Shown here: piece after piece, positions 6,569-14,553 of the stretch | How the letters are laid out: each line of letters starts with the position of its first letter | Position numbering within the stretch: the first letter of the stretch is position 1 | DNA from: Erysipelotrichaceae bacterium | Lineage (GTDB): Bacteria; Bacillota_I; Bacilli_A; Erysipelotrichales; Erysipelotrichaceae | Assembly: GCA_017432885.1 (NCBI GenBank) | Contig: JAFRIE010000019.1 | Location: 1-32,007, forward strand | DNA: 32,007 nucleotides | Direction of reading: 5' to 3' | Made by a program: the position numbers and the translations under genes | Notes under the pieces: generated by a model | Database searches by the model: none | What the model saw: the letters and a program-made list of their open reading frames with translations, nothing else | What the model was told of the DNA's origin: nothing

Positions 6569-7978
6569 ATGACAAGAACCGAAAAAGAAAGAAAAGAGCT
6601 TGAGAAACTGGAAAAAGCCGAAGCTTTTCACGGTCACAAGCACTACTTTACGATCCTGATCATCGTACTGAGCATCGTCTATATCGTGGATGAACTCGCA
6701 TCAAGTGTCCGCGGTATCGTTGAAGTACAGACAGTTAAGGATCTTTTTCATGTCGTCTATCCTTCCTCGGATTTCGACAATGCCTCGGCGAAACTGGGCT
6801 TTGTGACGATGGCCGGCTATCTGAGCTATCTTATCTCCCCGTTCTACAAGTCCCTGGCCGACAAGTACGGCAGAAGGCTGTTCCTGATCATCAACACTAT
6901 CGGTATGGGTGTCGGAATGCTGATCTGCATCCTTTCCAAGAGCCTGCTTCTTTACGTCGTAGGCGCCGTCATCATGACATTCTTTACGCCGAACGACGTA
7001 CAGGTCATCTATATCATGGAATGCGCACCGAAGGAACACCGCGCCAAATTGTGTTCCATCACCAAGGGTCTGGCACTGATCTCGGTATCGCTATTGGGTC
7101 TGTTCGTGAAACTGTTCGTCAACGATGCCATTCCTTCCACCTGGAGAAACGTCTTCATCATCCCGATCATCCTGGCTTTCGTCATCGGTATTGCGACGAT
7201 CTATCTGGTCAGAGAAACACCTGTCTTTACCCAGAAGAGGCTGCAGTATCTAAGATCAACTGAAGAAGAAAGAAAAGCTGCCGCTGAAGCCGAGAAACTG
7301 GCGGAAGAAAAAGAAAAGAAAAACAGCATCTCCGTTTGGGGTGCCTTCAAATACATCTTTACGCACAGGCAGACCAGAGCCATCGCCTTGGTTGCATTGC
7401 TGATGGCGTTCTCGACCGGCTATACCGGCAAGTATCAGCCAATGCTGGAAGCAGGTAAATACAACGGTGTCATGAGCTCCGATGCGGTAAATATCATCCT
7501 GATGTTCTATCCGGTCATCAACGGTATCTTTACGATGATCGGCGGTTTCATTACCGATGCACTGGGCCGTAAGAAATCCGCTCTGATCCTCGGTTTGTGG
7601 GCTGCGGTAGGCCTGGCGATCTTCGCCTACGGCTGCATTTATCCGCTGAATCCATGGATCATCGGTCTGGCCTACGGTATTTCCATTGCCGGTCTGTGGT
7701 CCATTTCCGATATGATCTACTTCGTCATCACGTCTGAATCGACACCGACCGAAATGCGCGCTTCCGTCGTCGGATCCATGCAGCTGATCGGCATGTTCGG
7801 CATGGGCTTCAACATGATCTACAACAACGTCGTAACGATGCTGGCAGGTTCTACAAATCTTCCGGTCGTCCTGACGGTTGCCTATCTGCCGCTGATGGCG
7901 ATCTCGCTGATCATCATGATGCTGCGGGTAAAAGAAACCAAGGGTGTCGATCTGGAAAACGTTCAGGTGGACGAATAA
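6569..7978 (+). CDS. MFS transporter, probably for a sugar or glycoside
   Basis: A 469-residue polytopic membrane protein with about 12 hydrophobic segments, six before and six after a charged cytoplasmic loop (about residues 216-258) rich in E, K and A and likely coiled-coil. The MFS loop motif appears twice: LADKYGRRLFL after TM2 and ITDALGRKKSAL after TM8, as expected from the internal duplication. A charged 26-residue N-terminal tail precedes TM1. The strong AAGGAG site and the immediate neighbours (alpha/beta hydrolase adjoining its stop, then a GH42 beta-galactosidase) suggest uptake of a galactoside or galacto-oligosaccharide. The substrate cannot be read from the sequence. Confidence 0.85.
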   Translation: MTRTEKERKELEKLEKAEAFHGHKHYFTILIIVLSIVYIVDELASSVRGIVEVQTVKDLFHVVYPSSDFDNASAKLGFVTMAGYLSYLISPFYKSLADKYGRRLFLIINTIGMGVGMLICILSKSLLLYVVGAVIMTFFTPNDVQVIYIMECAPKEHRAKLCSITKGLALISVSLLGLFVKLFVNDAIPSTWRNVFIIPIILAFVIGIATIYLVRETPVFTQKRLQYLRSTEEERKAAAEAEKLAEEKEKKNSISVWGAFKYIFTHRQTRAIALVALLMAFSTGYTGKYQPMLEAGKYNGVMSSDAVNIILMFYPVINGIFTMIGGFITDALGRKKSALILGLWAAVGLAIFAYGCIYPLNPWIIGLAYGISIAGLWSISDMIYFVITSESTPTEMRASVVGSMQLIGMFGMGFNMIYNNVVTMLAGSTNLPVVLTVAYLPLMAISLIIMMLRVKETKGVDLENVQVDE

Positions 7979-8938
7979 ATGATCTGGATTCTTATCATAG
8001 TAATCGTGCTCCTGCTGCTTTCTCTGGCGGCAGGATACTATATTTTTAACTCAGTGTTCCTTTATAACGACCAGATGAAGGGAGACAAGGAAAGTGCCCT
8101 TGATCCTTCTACCATTGATTCAGAGAAAGATCTGATGCGGCCTACAGCGGCAAAGTACTACGCCTTCCGAGCTCCGTACATCGACGCTTTCGATCAGCTG
8201 GATCTGAAGGAATTAAGCATCCGCTCTTTCGACGGTCTCACGCTTTACGGCTATCTGCTGGAAGGAGATCCGAAAGAAGTCGTGATCTGCGTTCACGGGT
8301 ACAAGTCCTCGATGCAGGAAGACTTTGCGGACAGGATAGAGATCTACCGCAAAAGAGGATCCACCGTCCTGCTTCTCAACGACCGTGCACACGGCAAGTC
8401 GGAAGGAACATACCTGGGCTTTTCCGAACACGACAAGCGTGACGTGGCGAGATGGGTCGACAAGGTCAACGAACTCTATGATAATCCGAGGATCTATCTC
8501 CATGGCGTATCCATGGGCGGAGCTACGGTCATCCATTGCGCCAATGCAAGACTGAAGAACGTCTGCGGCATCATCGACGACTGCGGCTTCGATTCCATCG
8601 TCTCCATCAGCAAGTATCTGATCAAGGACTGCTACCATCTTCCGTACTTCCCGTTCGGCGATTTCGCCTGGTTCTGGTCCGTCATCATTACCGGCGTGAG
8701 TTTCAATACATCCATGGGTGAAGAATGCGTTGCGGATACGGATATCCCGATCCTGTTCATTCACGGCAAGGAAGACCACTACGTACCGTGTCAGATGTCC
8801 GAGAAGATGTACGAGGCCTGCGTTTCGCCAAAGAGACTGCTGCTGGTGGAAGGCTGCGGTCATGCGGCTGCCTACATGATGGCGACAGAGGAATACGACA
8901 AGGCCGTTAACGAACTGATGGACGGAGAATTCAAATGA
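7979..8938 (+). CDS. membrane-anchored alpha/beta hydrolase (esterase-like)
   Basis: Residues 2-24 form a hydrophobic anchor (WILIIVIVLLLLSLAAGY); the rest is a cytoplasmic or surface alpha/beta hydrolase fold. The oxyanion strand is VVICVHGYKSS, the nucleophile elbow is HGVSMGG with Ser178, and the likely acid and base are Asp266 (FIHGKEDHYVP) and His295 (EGCGHAAAY), so the triad is complete. It starts directly after the MFS stop codon and its own stop overlaps the GH42 start (ATGA). In this context it may deacylate the imported glycoside, which is inference. Family members are common in Bacillota, and the substrate is unknown. Confidence 0.85.
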   Translation: MIWILIIVIVLLLLSLAAGYYIFNSVFLYNDQMKGDKESALDPSTIDSEKDLMRPTAAKYYAFRAPYIDAFDQLDLKELSIRSFDGLTLYGYLLEGDPKEVVICVHGYKSSMQEDFADRIEIYRKRGSTVLLLNDRAHGKSEGTYLGFSEHDKRDVARWVDKVNELYDNPRIYLHGVSMGGATVIHCANARLKNVCGIIDDCGFDSIVSISKYLIKDCYHLPYFPFGDFAWFWSVIITGVSFNTSMGEECVADTDIPILFIHGKEDHYVPCQMSEKMYEACVSPKRLLLVEGCGHAAAYMMATEEYDKAVNELMDGEFK

Positions 8939-10053
8939 GATACTGCGGCGTAGACTACTATCCCGAACAGTGGGGGATGGAGCTGGTAGATGAAGATCTC
9001 GACAATATCGTGGAACTCGGTGCGGATCTGATCCGTATCGGCGATTTCGCCTGGGACAGATTTGAACCGGAAGACGGCAGGTACGACTTCTCCTTCTTTG
9101 ATAAATTCATCGAGAAAGCCAAAAAAAGAAACCTGCACATCATGATGTGCGTTCCGACCGCCACCATGCCATCCTGGCTCTACCGCGATCATCCGGAAAT
9201 CATGAACGTGGATGAAAGAGGATATGCCCAGCCCTATGGCGCCAGAAGAGGCTATTGTATGAACAGCGATGTCTATCTCAAAAAAGCTGCCGCTTTGGCT
9301 AAGGCGATGGCCCAGCACTACAGGGACGAGAAAGCCATCGTAGCCTGGCAGATAGACAACGAGATCGGGCATGAAGGTTCCGATGTGTGCTGGTGCGAGA
9401 CCTGCCACAGGAAGTTCATTGAATACTTAAGAAACAAGTACGGCAGTATCGAAGAACTGAACGATAGATGGGGAACATCATTCTGGACCCATACCTATTA
9501 CCGTTTCGAGGATATCCCTCTGCCAAAGCCTTCCTTTACGGCTCAGAATCCTTCCTTAAGACTGGAATGGGAAAGATTCAGAAGCCTTTCAGCCGTCAAC
9601 TTCATCAAGACATTAAGGGATGCGCTAAAGTCGGTAGATGACAAACTGGTCATTACGCACGACTTTGAAGGCGGTATCATCAACAAGTCCTTCGATCCGT
9701 TCGAGGTATCGAAGTGTCTCGACTTCGTCTCCTACAACAACTACCCGGTCTGGGGCGGTCAGCCTGCACCGCTGTCCGACAGCGATCTGGCGTTTACCGT
9801 CGATTTTGCGAGAGGCTTCAAGCAGCAGAAGATCTGGGTCACGGAATCCATCATGGGAGCCCAGGGTCATAACGACATCGGCTATGCGCCTAGACCTGAC
9901 GAAGCCAGAAAGTGGGCTCTTGATTCCATGGATCATGGCGTAGAGACGGTGATATTCTTCCGTTACCGCGGTTTCATCAAGGGTGCGGAACAGTTCTGTT
10001 TCGGCATTCTGGATGCGGATAACGTGAAACGCAGGAAATACTACGAAACGTAG
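8935..10053 (+). CDS. GH42 beta-galactosidase, catalytic barrel fragment
   Basis: The first 372 codons encode nearly the whole TIM barrel. It opens with RYCGVDYYPEQWGMEL, typical of GH42. The proposed acid/base is Glu143 in WQIDNEIGHEG and the nucleophile Glu304 in WVTESIMGAQG. Four cysteines, Cys108, Cys152, Cys154 and Cys157 (CWCETC), match the zinc cluster described in Thermus GH42 enzymes. The enzyme would hydrolyse terminal beta-galactosides. The start overlaps the hydrolase stop by 4 nt. The TAG falls at the end of the barrel, removing the last helix and the domain needed for trimerisation, so this fragment alone is probably inactive. Confidence 0.8.
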   Translation: MRYCGVDYYPEQWGMELVDEDLDNIVELGADLIRIGDFAWDRFEPEDGRYDFSFFDKFIEKAKKRNLHIMMCVPTATMPSWLYRDHPEIMNVDERGYAQPYGARRGYCMNSDVYLKKAAALAKAMAQHYRDEKAIVAWQIDNEIGHEGSDVCWCETCHRKFIEYLRNKYGSIEELNDRWGTSFWTHTYYRFEDIPLPKPSFTAQNPSLRLEWERFRSLSAVNFIKTLRDALKSVDDKLVITHDFEGGIINKSFDPFEVSKCLDFVSYNNYPVWGGQPAPLSDSDLAFTVDFARGFKQQKIWVTESIMGAQGHNDIGYAPRPDEARKWALDSMDHGVETVIFFRYRGFIKGAEQFCFGILDADNVKRRKYYET

Positions 10054-10083
10054 TCTTTCTTTAAGGAAGTCAAAGAGAAGACT

Positions 10084-10704
10084 GTGGAATATCCGAAATC
10101 CGATGTATGTCTGGTATACGACTACGACTCCAAATCTTCCATGAAGATACAAAGACAGTCCGATGTCTTCTCCTATGAACAGGAATGCATGAAGATGTAC
10201 GGCCAGATGTATCAGCGTCACATGAACTGCGACATCATTCCTTCGGATGCGGATTTCAGTAGGTATAAGACGGTCATCCTTCCATACATGATCATCATGC
10301 CGGACGAGTTTAAGAAGAGACTCAAGGAATATGTTTCAAACGGAGGTACAGCCGTTTTAACGGCACGTACGGGATGGAAAGATACGGACAACAATCTCGT
10401 CTTCGGCAAGAGACTTCCGGTCGATCTTGATGACCTGACGGGCTGTGTGATCGAGGAACAGGAAACGCTTCTTTCCGGTCAGTACAGTCCTTGCGTCTAT
10501 GGAAGTACAGAAGGGGAAGGAAGGATCTTCGCGGAGATGCTGAAGGTAACGGACGGCAAGGAAGTGGTCAGATGGAAGGACAATCCTTTCGGTGATTTCG
10601 CTGCCGCCGTCTGCAAGTCTTACGGCAAGGGTAGATGCTACTATCTGGGTTCATCTTTCGATGAGAGGATCCTGACGAAACTCTTTGATGAGATCCTGAA
10701 ATAA
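10084..10704 (+). CDS. GH42 beta-galactosidase, C-terminal (trimerisation-domain) fragment
   Basis: In the same frame as the barrel fragment, 10 codons after its TAG, a GTG opens 206 residues matching the GH42 domain B: KSDVCLVYDYDSKSSMKI, the segment YKTVILPYMIIMPDEFKKRL and the GGTAVLTARTGWKD turn are typical of this glutamine-amidotransferase-like domain. The only nearby ribosome-like sequence (AGAGAAG) lies 3 nt before the GTG, so separate translation is doubtful. It is best regarded as the other half of the interrupted gene. Confidence 0.55.
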   Translation: MEYPKSDVCLVYDYDSKSSMKIQRQSDVFSYEQECMKMYGQMYQRHMNCDIIPSDADFSRYKTVILPYMIIMPDEFKKRLKEYVSNGGTAVLTARTGWKDTDNNLVFGKRLPVDLDDLTGCVIEEQETLLSGQYSPCVYGSTEGEGRIFAEMLKVTDGKEVVRWKDNPFGDFAAAVCKSYGKGRCYYLGSSFDERILTKLFDEILK

Positions 10705-10724
10705 GTTTCATAAACACAAAAAAG

Positions 10725-10750
10725 AAAACCCATCTTTGGATGGGTTTTTG
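10725..10750. terminator. bidirectional terminator
   Basis: AAAACCCATC (10725-10734) pairs perfectly with GATGGGTTTT (10739-10748) around TTTG. A T-run follows on the plus strand, and the A-run at 10718-10728 supplies one on the minus strand. It separates the GH42 operon from the converging PfkB operon. Confidence 0.9.
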
Positions 10751-10751
10751 T

Positions 10752-11195
10752 TTAATCCTGGTCCGCTTTCCAGAGGAACAGACCGTTAGCCGCCGCCAGC
10801 GGCTTCAGTATATTCAGCAGTCTTTCATCCGGATCATACACGCTCATGTAGGTATCGTCATGGCGCACGACGATCATCGCCTCTTTTAGAACGATATCCA
10901 CGATACCCCTGTTCTGCAGGATCGTTTCCTCCAGCCGTTCAGGAGAAGGATTTTCAACAGTCTCTCCATCGTTTAGATAGACCAGAAAATCATAGTAGCA
11001 GTTCAGCTTCAGCAGTATTTGAGCAAAACACTGACGCAGCCTTCCGTTCTGCGGATCTTTGAGAAAGTGTTCTTCTACCGCGAAGTACTGTCCCGCACTT
11101 TCTTCGGGAACCCGATAAGGCAGAAGGTCGATGACCCAGCAGGGTCTCTCCAGGAGTTCTTCGATCCTGTTCAGGATCTCACCGTTTCTATTCAT
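10752..11195 (-). CDS. conserved protein of unknown function
   Basis: I do not recognise the family. The 147 residues are soluble and acidic, with no signal peptide or membrane segment. It begins MNRNGEILNRIEELLERPCW and has a hydrophobic core stretch KEAMIVVRHDDTYMSVYDP, then LLNILKPLAAANGLFLWKAD at the end. The start codon adjoins the stop of the SIS-domain gene, with GGAAAG upstream, so it is the last gene of the PfkB-SIS operon. Association with that sugar pathway is likely from position only. Confidence 0.7.
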   Translation of the reverse strand: MNRNGEILNRIEELLERPCWVIDLLPYRVPEESAGQYFAVEEHFLKDPQNGRLRQCFAQILLKLNCYYDFLVYLNDGETVENPSPERLEETILQNRGIVDIVLKEAMIVVRHDDTYMSVYDPDERLLNILKPLAAANGLFLWKADQD

Positions 11196-12107
11196 TCACT
11201 TCATCTTTCCATTAAACAGATAGAAGACGTCGTTGTCTTCCAGTTCATCTATGTTCGAGATGTCTCTGTGCCTGTTCTGGGCGATATCCCTGATCAGTTT
11301 CATGGATATCAGAGCAGAGTAGAAATCGTTGATCACATCGTCTTCGTATTCTTTTTCTATGGTGATGATCCTTCCGAAATGATTCAGAAGATTCTCTTCC
11401 AGCATCTCATCAAGTTCGCTGTTTCCCTTGAAGAAGATCAGATCGCTGTCCGCTTCCCGGCTGTGATTGATCCTGCCGTGGCAGAAGTTGTATTTGTCGT
11501 GAACGATGCAGGAAGCCATGCCGGATTCGATGAAAGACGATTCCAGGATGCATGCTGCAGTCTGGGTCTCATATCCGCTCATGACTTCGTAGGAAGTGTT
11601 GCATGAGGCGGAAGAGATCTCCCTGTCCAGGATTTCCTTCAGCAGATCATGATCGTTGCAGTAGTATAGGAACAAGAGACTTAACGGAACCAGAGTGGCC
11701 GAGATGGAGACATAGGAGAGCTCTGCAGGCATCCGGTAGACCAGATTGTTTACGTCGTCCCTTGGATGTCCGGTAAACAGATACTTGTTCAGACCGGTGT
11801 GGCAGATCGCTTCCGCACCGATGTTGTTTCCGGAATAGGAAACCGCAATGACGTTTCTGTATGGCGTCAGATCCATGTAGAAAAGATCGCGGGGACTAAT
11901 GAAGTCCGTGATGATGTGCCTTTTTTCCCGCAGTACTTTTGCCAGATAGGTGGCAACGACGGAGGAACCCCCGACACCGCAGACCAGGGTAGGTCCTTCG
12001 ATCTCGTCCAGCATCCCGAACAGCTTCTTCAGATCGCTGTCCCGGATCGCTTTTTCCACTTTCTCGTTCATAGTTCTGAAACAGTCATCCATCTTGTCAA
12101 AGATCAT
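11196..12107 (-). CDS. SIS-domain sugar-phosphate protein (isomerase/deglycase-like)
   Basis: This 303-residue protein has two SIS folds. The first shows GPTLVCGVGGSSVVATYLAK and VIAVSYSGNNIGAEAI, the phosphosugar-binding S-x-S-G-x-x loop; the second half (about 180-295) is more diverged. SIS proteins isomerise, deaminate or deglycate phosphosugars. Next to a PfkB kinase the arrangement recalls fructosamine systems (kinase plus FrlB-type deglycase), but no residue here proves that chemistry. I set the start at the ATG at 12107 because AAGGAG lies 7 nt upstream; a longer reading to 12143 overlaps the kinase by 47 nt and has no ribosome site. The chosen start overlaps the kinase by 11 nt. Confidence 0.8.
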   Translation of the reverse strand: MIFDKMDDCFRTMNEKVEKAIRDSDLKKLFGMLDEIEGPTLVCGVGGSSVVATYLAKVLREKRHIITDFISPRDLFYMDLTPYRNVIAVSYSGNNIGAEAICHTGLNKYLFTGHPRDDVNNLVYRMPAELSYVSISATLVPLSLLFLYYCNDHDLLKEILDREISSASCNTSYEVMSGYETQTAACILESSFIESGMASCIVHDKYNFCHGRINHSREADSDLIFFKGNSELDEMLEENLLNHFGRIITIEKEYEDDVINDFYSALISMKLIRDIAQNRHRDISNIDELEDNDVFYLFNGKMK

Positions 12108-13023
12108 ATCCGTGCTCCTTTGCGAATGCTTCCAATTCTTCAAACGAAGCTACACCGCCCAGTCCGCCTATTACGGTACAGGCGTATGCTCCGTTTACCG
12201 TAGCCATGGCCAAAGCTTTCTCGTAATCCATTCCTTTCATCAGACAGGCAAGGAAACATCCCGCAAAGGCGTCTCCCGCTCCGGTAGAATCCAGTACGTC
12301 GATGTTATTCATTGCCGGCATGTATATGTTTCTGTCCTTCAGATAGAGGCCGGAACCTCTGGAACCGCGGGTGATCACCACGAATTCTCCGCCGTTGTCG
12401 AAGATGATCTCTTTCGGATCCTTTGGAGAATGCTCGCTGAGTCTTTCGTAGTCCGTTTCATTGATGAACAGTCCATCTGCCAGATCGTAGAGGATCTTCA
12501 CCCTGGAAGGATCGTCGTACTTGCTGGAACCGTCCAGAACAATCCTGGCGCCATGTCTTTTCGCCTCCAGAAGAGGCCCGATGTCCTTGAAGGAACGGTT
12601 GATCATATGCATCAGGGAGTAGATGTAGGCGGCATTGTCGAGCAGTTCCTGCATCTTGCGGTCGACCTCATAATACGGTCGGAGCGGATCGATAATGAAC
12701 ATCGTTCTTTTATCGCCCGTCAGGATGATCAGGACTCTGCCGTTGGTGACGCCTTCTTTGATCTGAACGGATTCATAGTCCATGTGCAGATGGTCCATTT
12801 CGTTTAACAGGAACGGCGTCGTGTCTTCATCCTTTCCCAGCATGTCCACGACCCTGACTTTAGATCCCTTGGCGGCAACGACAGCCGATACGTTGAAAGG
12901 ACATCCTCCGGCGGACCAGCTGATAAAACGGGCATGGGAGAAATCTCCTTCTTTCGGATAGGAGTCCGATTCATAAAGCGTGTCCACGTAGCTTCCCAAG
13001 ATACCTAAAAAATACTTTTCCAT
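12097..13023 (-). CDS. PfkB-family carbohydrate kinase
   Basis: A 308-residue ribokinase-fold enzyme that phosphorylates a sugar or related alcohol with ATP. The N-terminal family signature is present as SAGGCPFNVSAVVAAKGSKV, and the C-terminal ATP/anion-hole signature as DSTGAGDAFAGCFLACLMKG with the catalytic Asp in GAGD. The substrate is not evident; the partner SIS protein suggests a phosphosugar that is then isomerised or deglycated. It heads a three-gene minus-strand operon. The ATG has no ribosome site, and TATAAT ends only 8 nt before it, so a leaderless mRNA is possible. Confidence 0.88.
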   Translation of the reverse strand: MEKYFLGILGSYVDTLYESDSYPKEGDFSHARFISWSAGGCPFNVSAVVAAKGSKVRVVDMLGKDEDTTPFLLNEMDHLHMDYESVQIKEGVTNGRVLIILTGDKRTMFIIDPLRPYYEVDRKMQELLDNAAYIYSLMHMINRSFKDIGPLLEAKRHGARIVLDGSSKYDDPSRVKILYDLADGLFINETDYERLSEHSPKDPKEIIFDNGGEFVVITRGSRGSGLYLKDRNIYMPAMNNIDVLDSTGAGDAFAGCFLACLMKGMDYEKALAMATVNGAYACTVIGGLGGVASFEELEAFAKEHGYDL

Positions 13024-13096
13024 ACACTTAAATTATAGTATGAACATCGGGATTATCAGGTGTTTTTTCTTATATAATAATCTTGAGGAAAGTTAT
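13024..13096. promoter_or_regulatory. divergent promoters between the PfkB operon and glnA
   Basis: Minus strand: TATAAT (complement of 13032-13037) with a CTGATA-like -35 at 16 nt spacing, ending 8 nt before the PfkB ATG. Plus strand: TATAAT at 13073-13078 followed by GAGGAAAG at about 13085-13092 and the glnA ATG at 13097. The two promoters lie within 73 bp, so a regulator bound here could affect both. Confidence 0.6.
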
Positions 13097-14524
13097 ATGT
13101 TTAAAAATATCGAAGAAGCAAGACAATACATTAACGACAACGGGATCGAATTCATCGATCTGAAACTGATCGATCTGAAGGGAAGATTCAGACACCTGAG
13201 CATTCCGTCAGAGAGGCTCAATGAAAAGGTCATGAAGGACGGAATCGGTTTTGACGCGTCCAACTACGGCTATGCGAGCGTGGAGAAATCGGACATGGTC
13301 TTTTATCCGGACCTTTCCAGCGCGATGATGGATCCTTTTGCCTTGAGACCGACCCTAAGCATGTTCGGGGATGTCTACGTGATCAAGGAAAGCGAGAACG
13401 TTCCCTTTGAACAGTATCCGCGCAATGTAATAGACAGCGCTGTCGACTATCTGGAAAAATTGGGAATAGCCGATCAGCTGACCGTCGCTCCGGAATACGA
13501 GTTTTCGGTATTCGACGAGATATCCTGCAACATCCGGCCGGGATTTGTGGCATACAGACTGGAATCGGAGGAATCGGAACTTCTGTCCGGAAACGGAGGC
13601 TTCGACGGTTACCGCAATACTTCAAAGGGCGGATACCATATCGACCGTCCGAGAGACAGACTTGCCAATCTGCGCGATGAGATCTGCGCCCTGATGAAAG
13701 ATGCGGGCATTGAAGTCAAGTATCACCACCACGAGGTTGGCGGTTCCGGTCAGATGGAGATCGAGGTTGAACTGGGAGATGTCAGGAAGCTGGCGGACGA
13801 TACGATGATCACGAAGTACCTGATCAGGAATGCAGCTGTGCAGAACGGTCTGACGGCGACACTGATGCCAAAACCGATCCATGGCGAGGCAGGCAACGGG
13901 ATGCACGTGCACATGATGCTGAAGAAGAACGGAAAGAACATCTTCTATCAGAATGGAAATTATGCCAGCCTGTCTGATACGGCGATGTATTTCATCGGCG
14001 GTCTGCTGAAACACATCCGTTCCTTATGCGCCTTTTCCAACCCTTCAAGCAACTCCTACAGGCGTCTGGTCCCGGGTTTTGAAGCACCGGTCACTATAGG
14101 CTATGCAAGTGCCAACAGAAGCGCGGTCATCCGTATCCCGTCCTATGCCAAGGGGGAGGATTCGGTCCGTTTTGAACTGCGCAATCCGGATGCCACCTGT
14201 AATCCTTATCTGTGCTTTGCGGCCATCCTGATGGCAGGAATCGACGGTATCGTAAACCGCATCGATCCGAAGGATCACAACTGGGGTCCGTTCGATTTCA
14301 ATCTTTATCATCTAAGCGAAGAAGAGAAGGCAAAACTTGAACATCTTCCTGCTTCCCTGGATGAAGCGATCGATGCGTTAAAGGAAGATCACGAATATCT
14401 GCTGGCAGGAAACGTATTCTCGAAAGAGCTTTTAAACAACTGGATCAGATCTGTAAAGAATGATGCGGATGAAGTAAACAGGATCCCGCATCCGGCGGAA
14501 TTCAGGCTGTATTACGATCTATAA
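13097..14524 (+). CDS. glnA: glutamine synthetase, type I
   Basis: Makes glutamine from glutamate, ammonia and ATP; a dodecameric cytoplasmic enzyme. Conserved sites in order: APEYEFSVFD, GGSGQMEIEVEL (GQHEI-type, with Met for His), EAGNGMHVHMML, NPSSNSYRRLVPGFEAPVT (the ATP/glutamate region), RSAVIRIP and RFELRNPDATCNPYL. At 475 residues it is longer than the 444-residue Bacillus enzyme. I choose the ATG at 13097 because GAGGAAAG lies upstream and the protein then begins MFKNIEEARQYI, like homologues; a longer reading from 13040 would include the promoter. It is a single-gene unit closed by a terminator. No GlnR-type operator was recognised. Confidence 0.95.
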   Translation: MFKNIEEARQYINDNGIEFIDLKLIDLKGRFRHLSIPSERLNEKVMKDGIGFDASNYGYASVEKSDMVFYPDLSSAMMDPFALRPTLSMFGDVYVIKESENVPFEQYPRNVIDSAVDYLEKLGIADQLTVAPEYEFSVFDEISCNIRPGFVAYRLESEESELLSGNGGFDGYRNTSKGGYHIDRPRDRLANLRDEICALMKDAGIEVKYHHHEVGGSGQMEIEVELGDVRKLADDTMITKYLIRNAAVQNGLTATLMPKPIHGEAGNGMHVHMMLKKNGKNIFYQNGNYASLSDTAMYFIGGLLKHIRSLCAFSNPSSNSYRRLVPGFEAPVTIGYASANRSAVIRIPSYAKGEDSVRFELRNPDATCNPYLCFAAILMAGIDGIVNRIDPKDHNWGPFDFNLYHLSEEEKAKLEHLPASLDEAIDALKEDHEYLLAGNVFSKELLNNWIRSVKNDADEVNRIPHPAEFRLYYDL

Positions 14525-14525
14525 G

Positions 14526-14553
14526 AAAAGACATGGAGCGATCCATGTCTTTT
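14526..14553. terminator. bidirectional terminator between glnA and manA
   Basis: AAAAGACATGGA (14526-14537) pairs perfectly with TCCATGTCTTTT (14542-14553) around GCGA. It lies just after the glnA stop and touches the manA stop on the other strand, so it serves both convergent genes. Confidence 0.88.

Larger units (their letters stand above)
8935..10704 (+). pseudogene. GH42 beta-galactosidase interrupted by an in-frame TAG
   Basis: The reading frame from 8935 to 10704 encodes a 589-residue GH42-type enzyme if the TAG at 10051-10053 is read through. The residues on either side (RRKYYET, then SFFKEVKEK) join as expected for the end of the catalytic barrel, and there is no shift of frame, so one substitution such as CAG to TAG explains it. 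TAG is used as a normal stop elsewhere here (glyA, both nitroreductases, the mtnA homologue), so a recoded genetic code is unlikely. At 589 residues the restored protein has the barrel and the trimerisation-like domain but lacks the small C-terminal beta domain of many 650-700 residue GH42 enzymes. A sequencing error is possible. Confidence 0.75.

Noticed and set aside
8935..10704. Reassignment of TAG to an amino acid
   Set aside because: Several other genes in the window (glyA, both nitroreductases, the mtnA homologue) end at TAG at the expected length.
11950..12807. Plus-strand open frame of 285 codons opposite the SIS and PfkB genes
   Set aside because: Both minus-strand genes carry clear family motifs here; the plus-strand translation has none.
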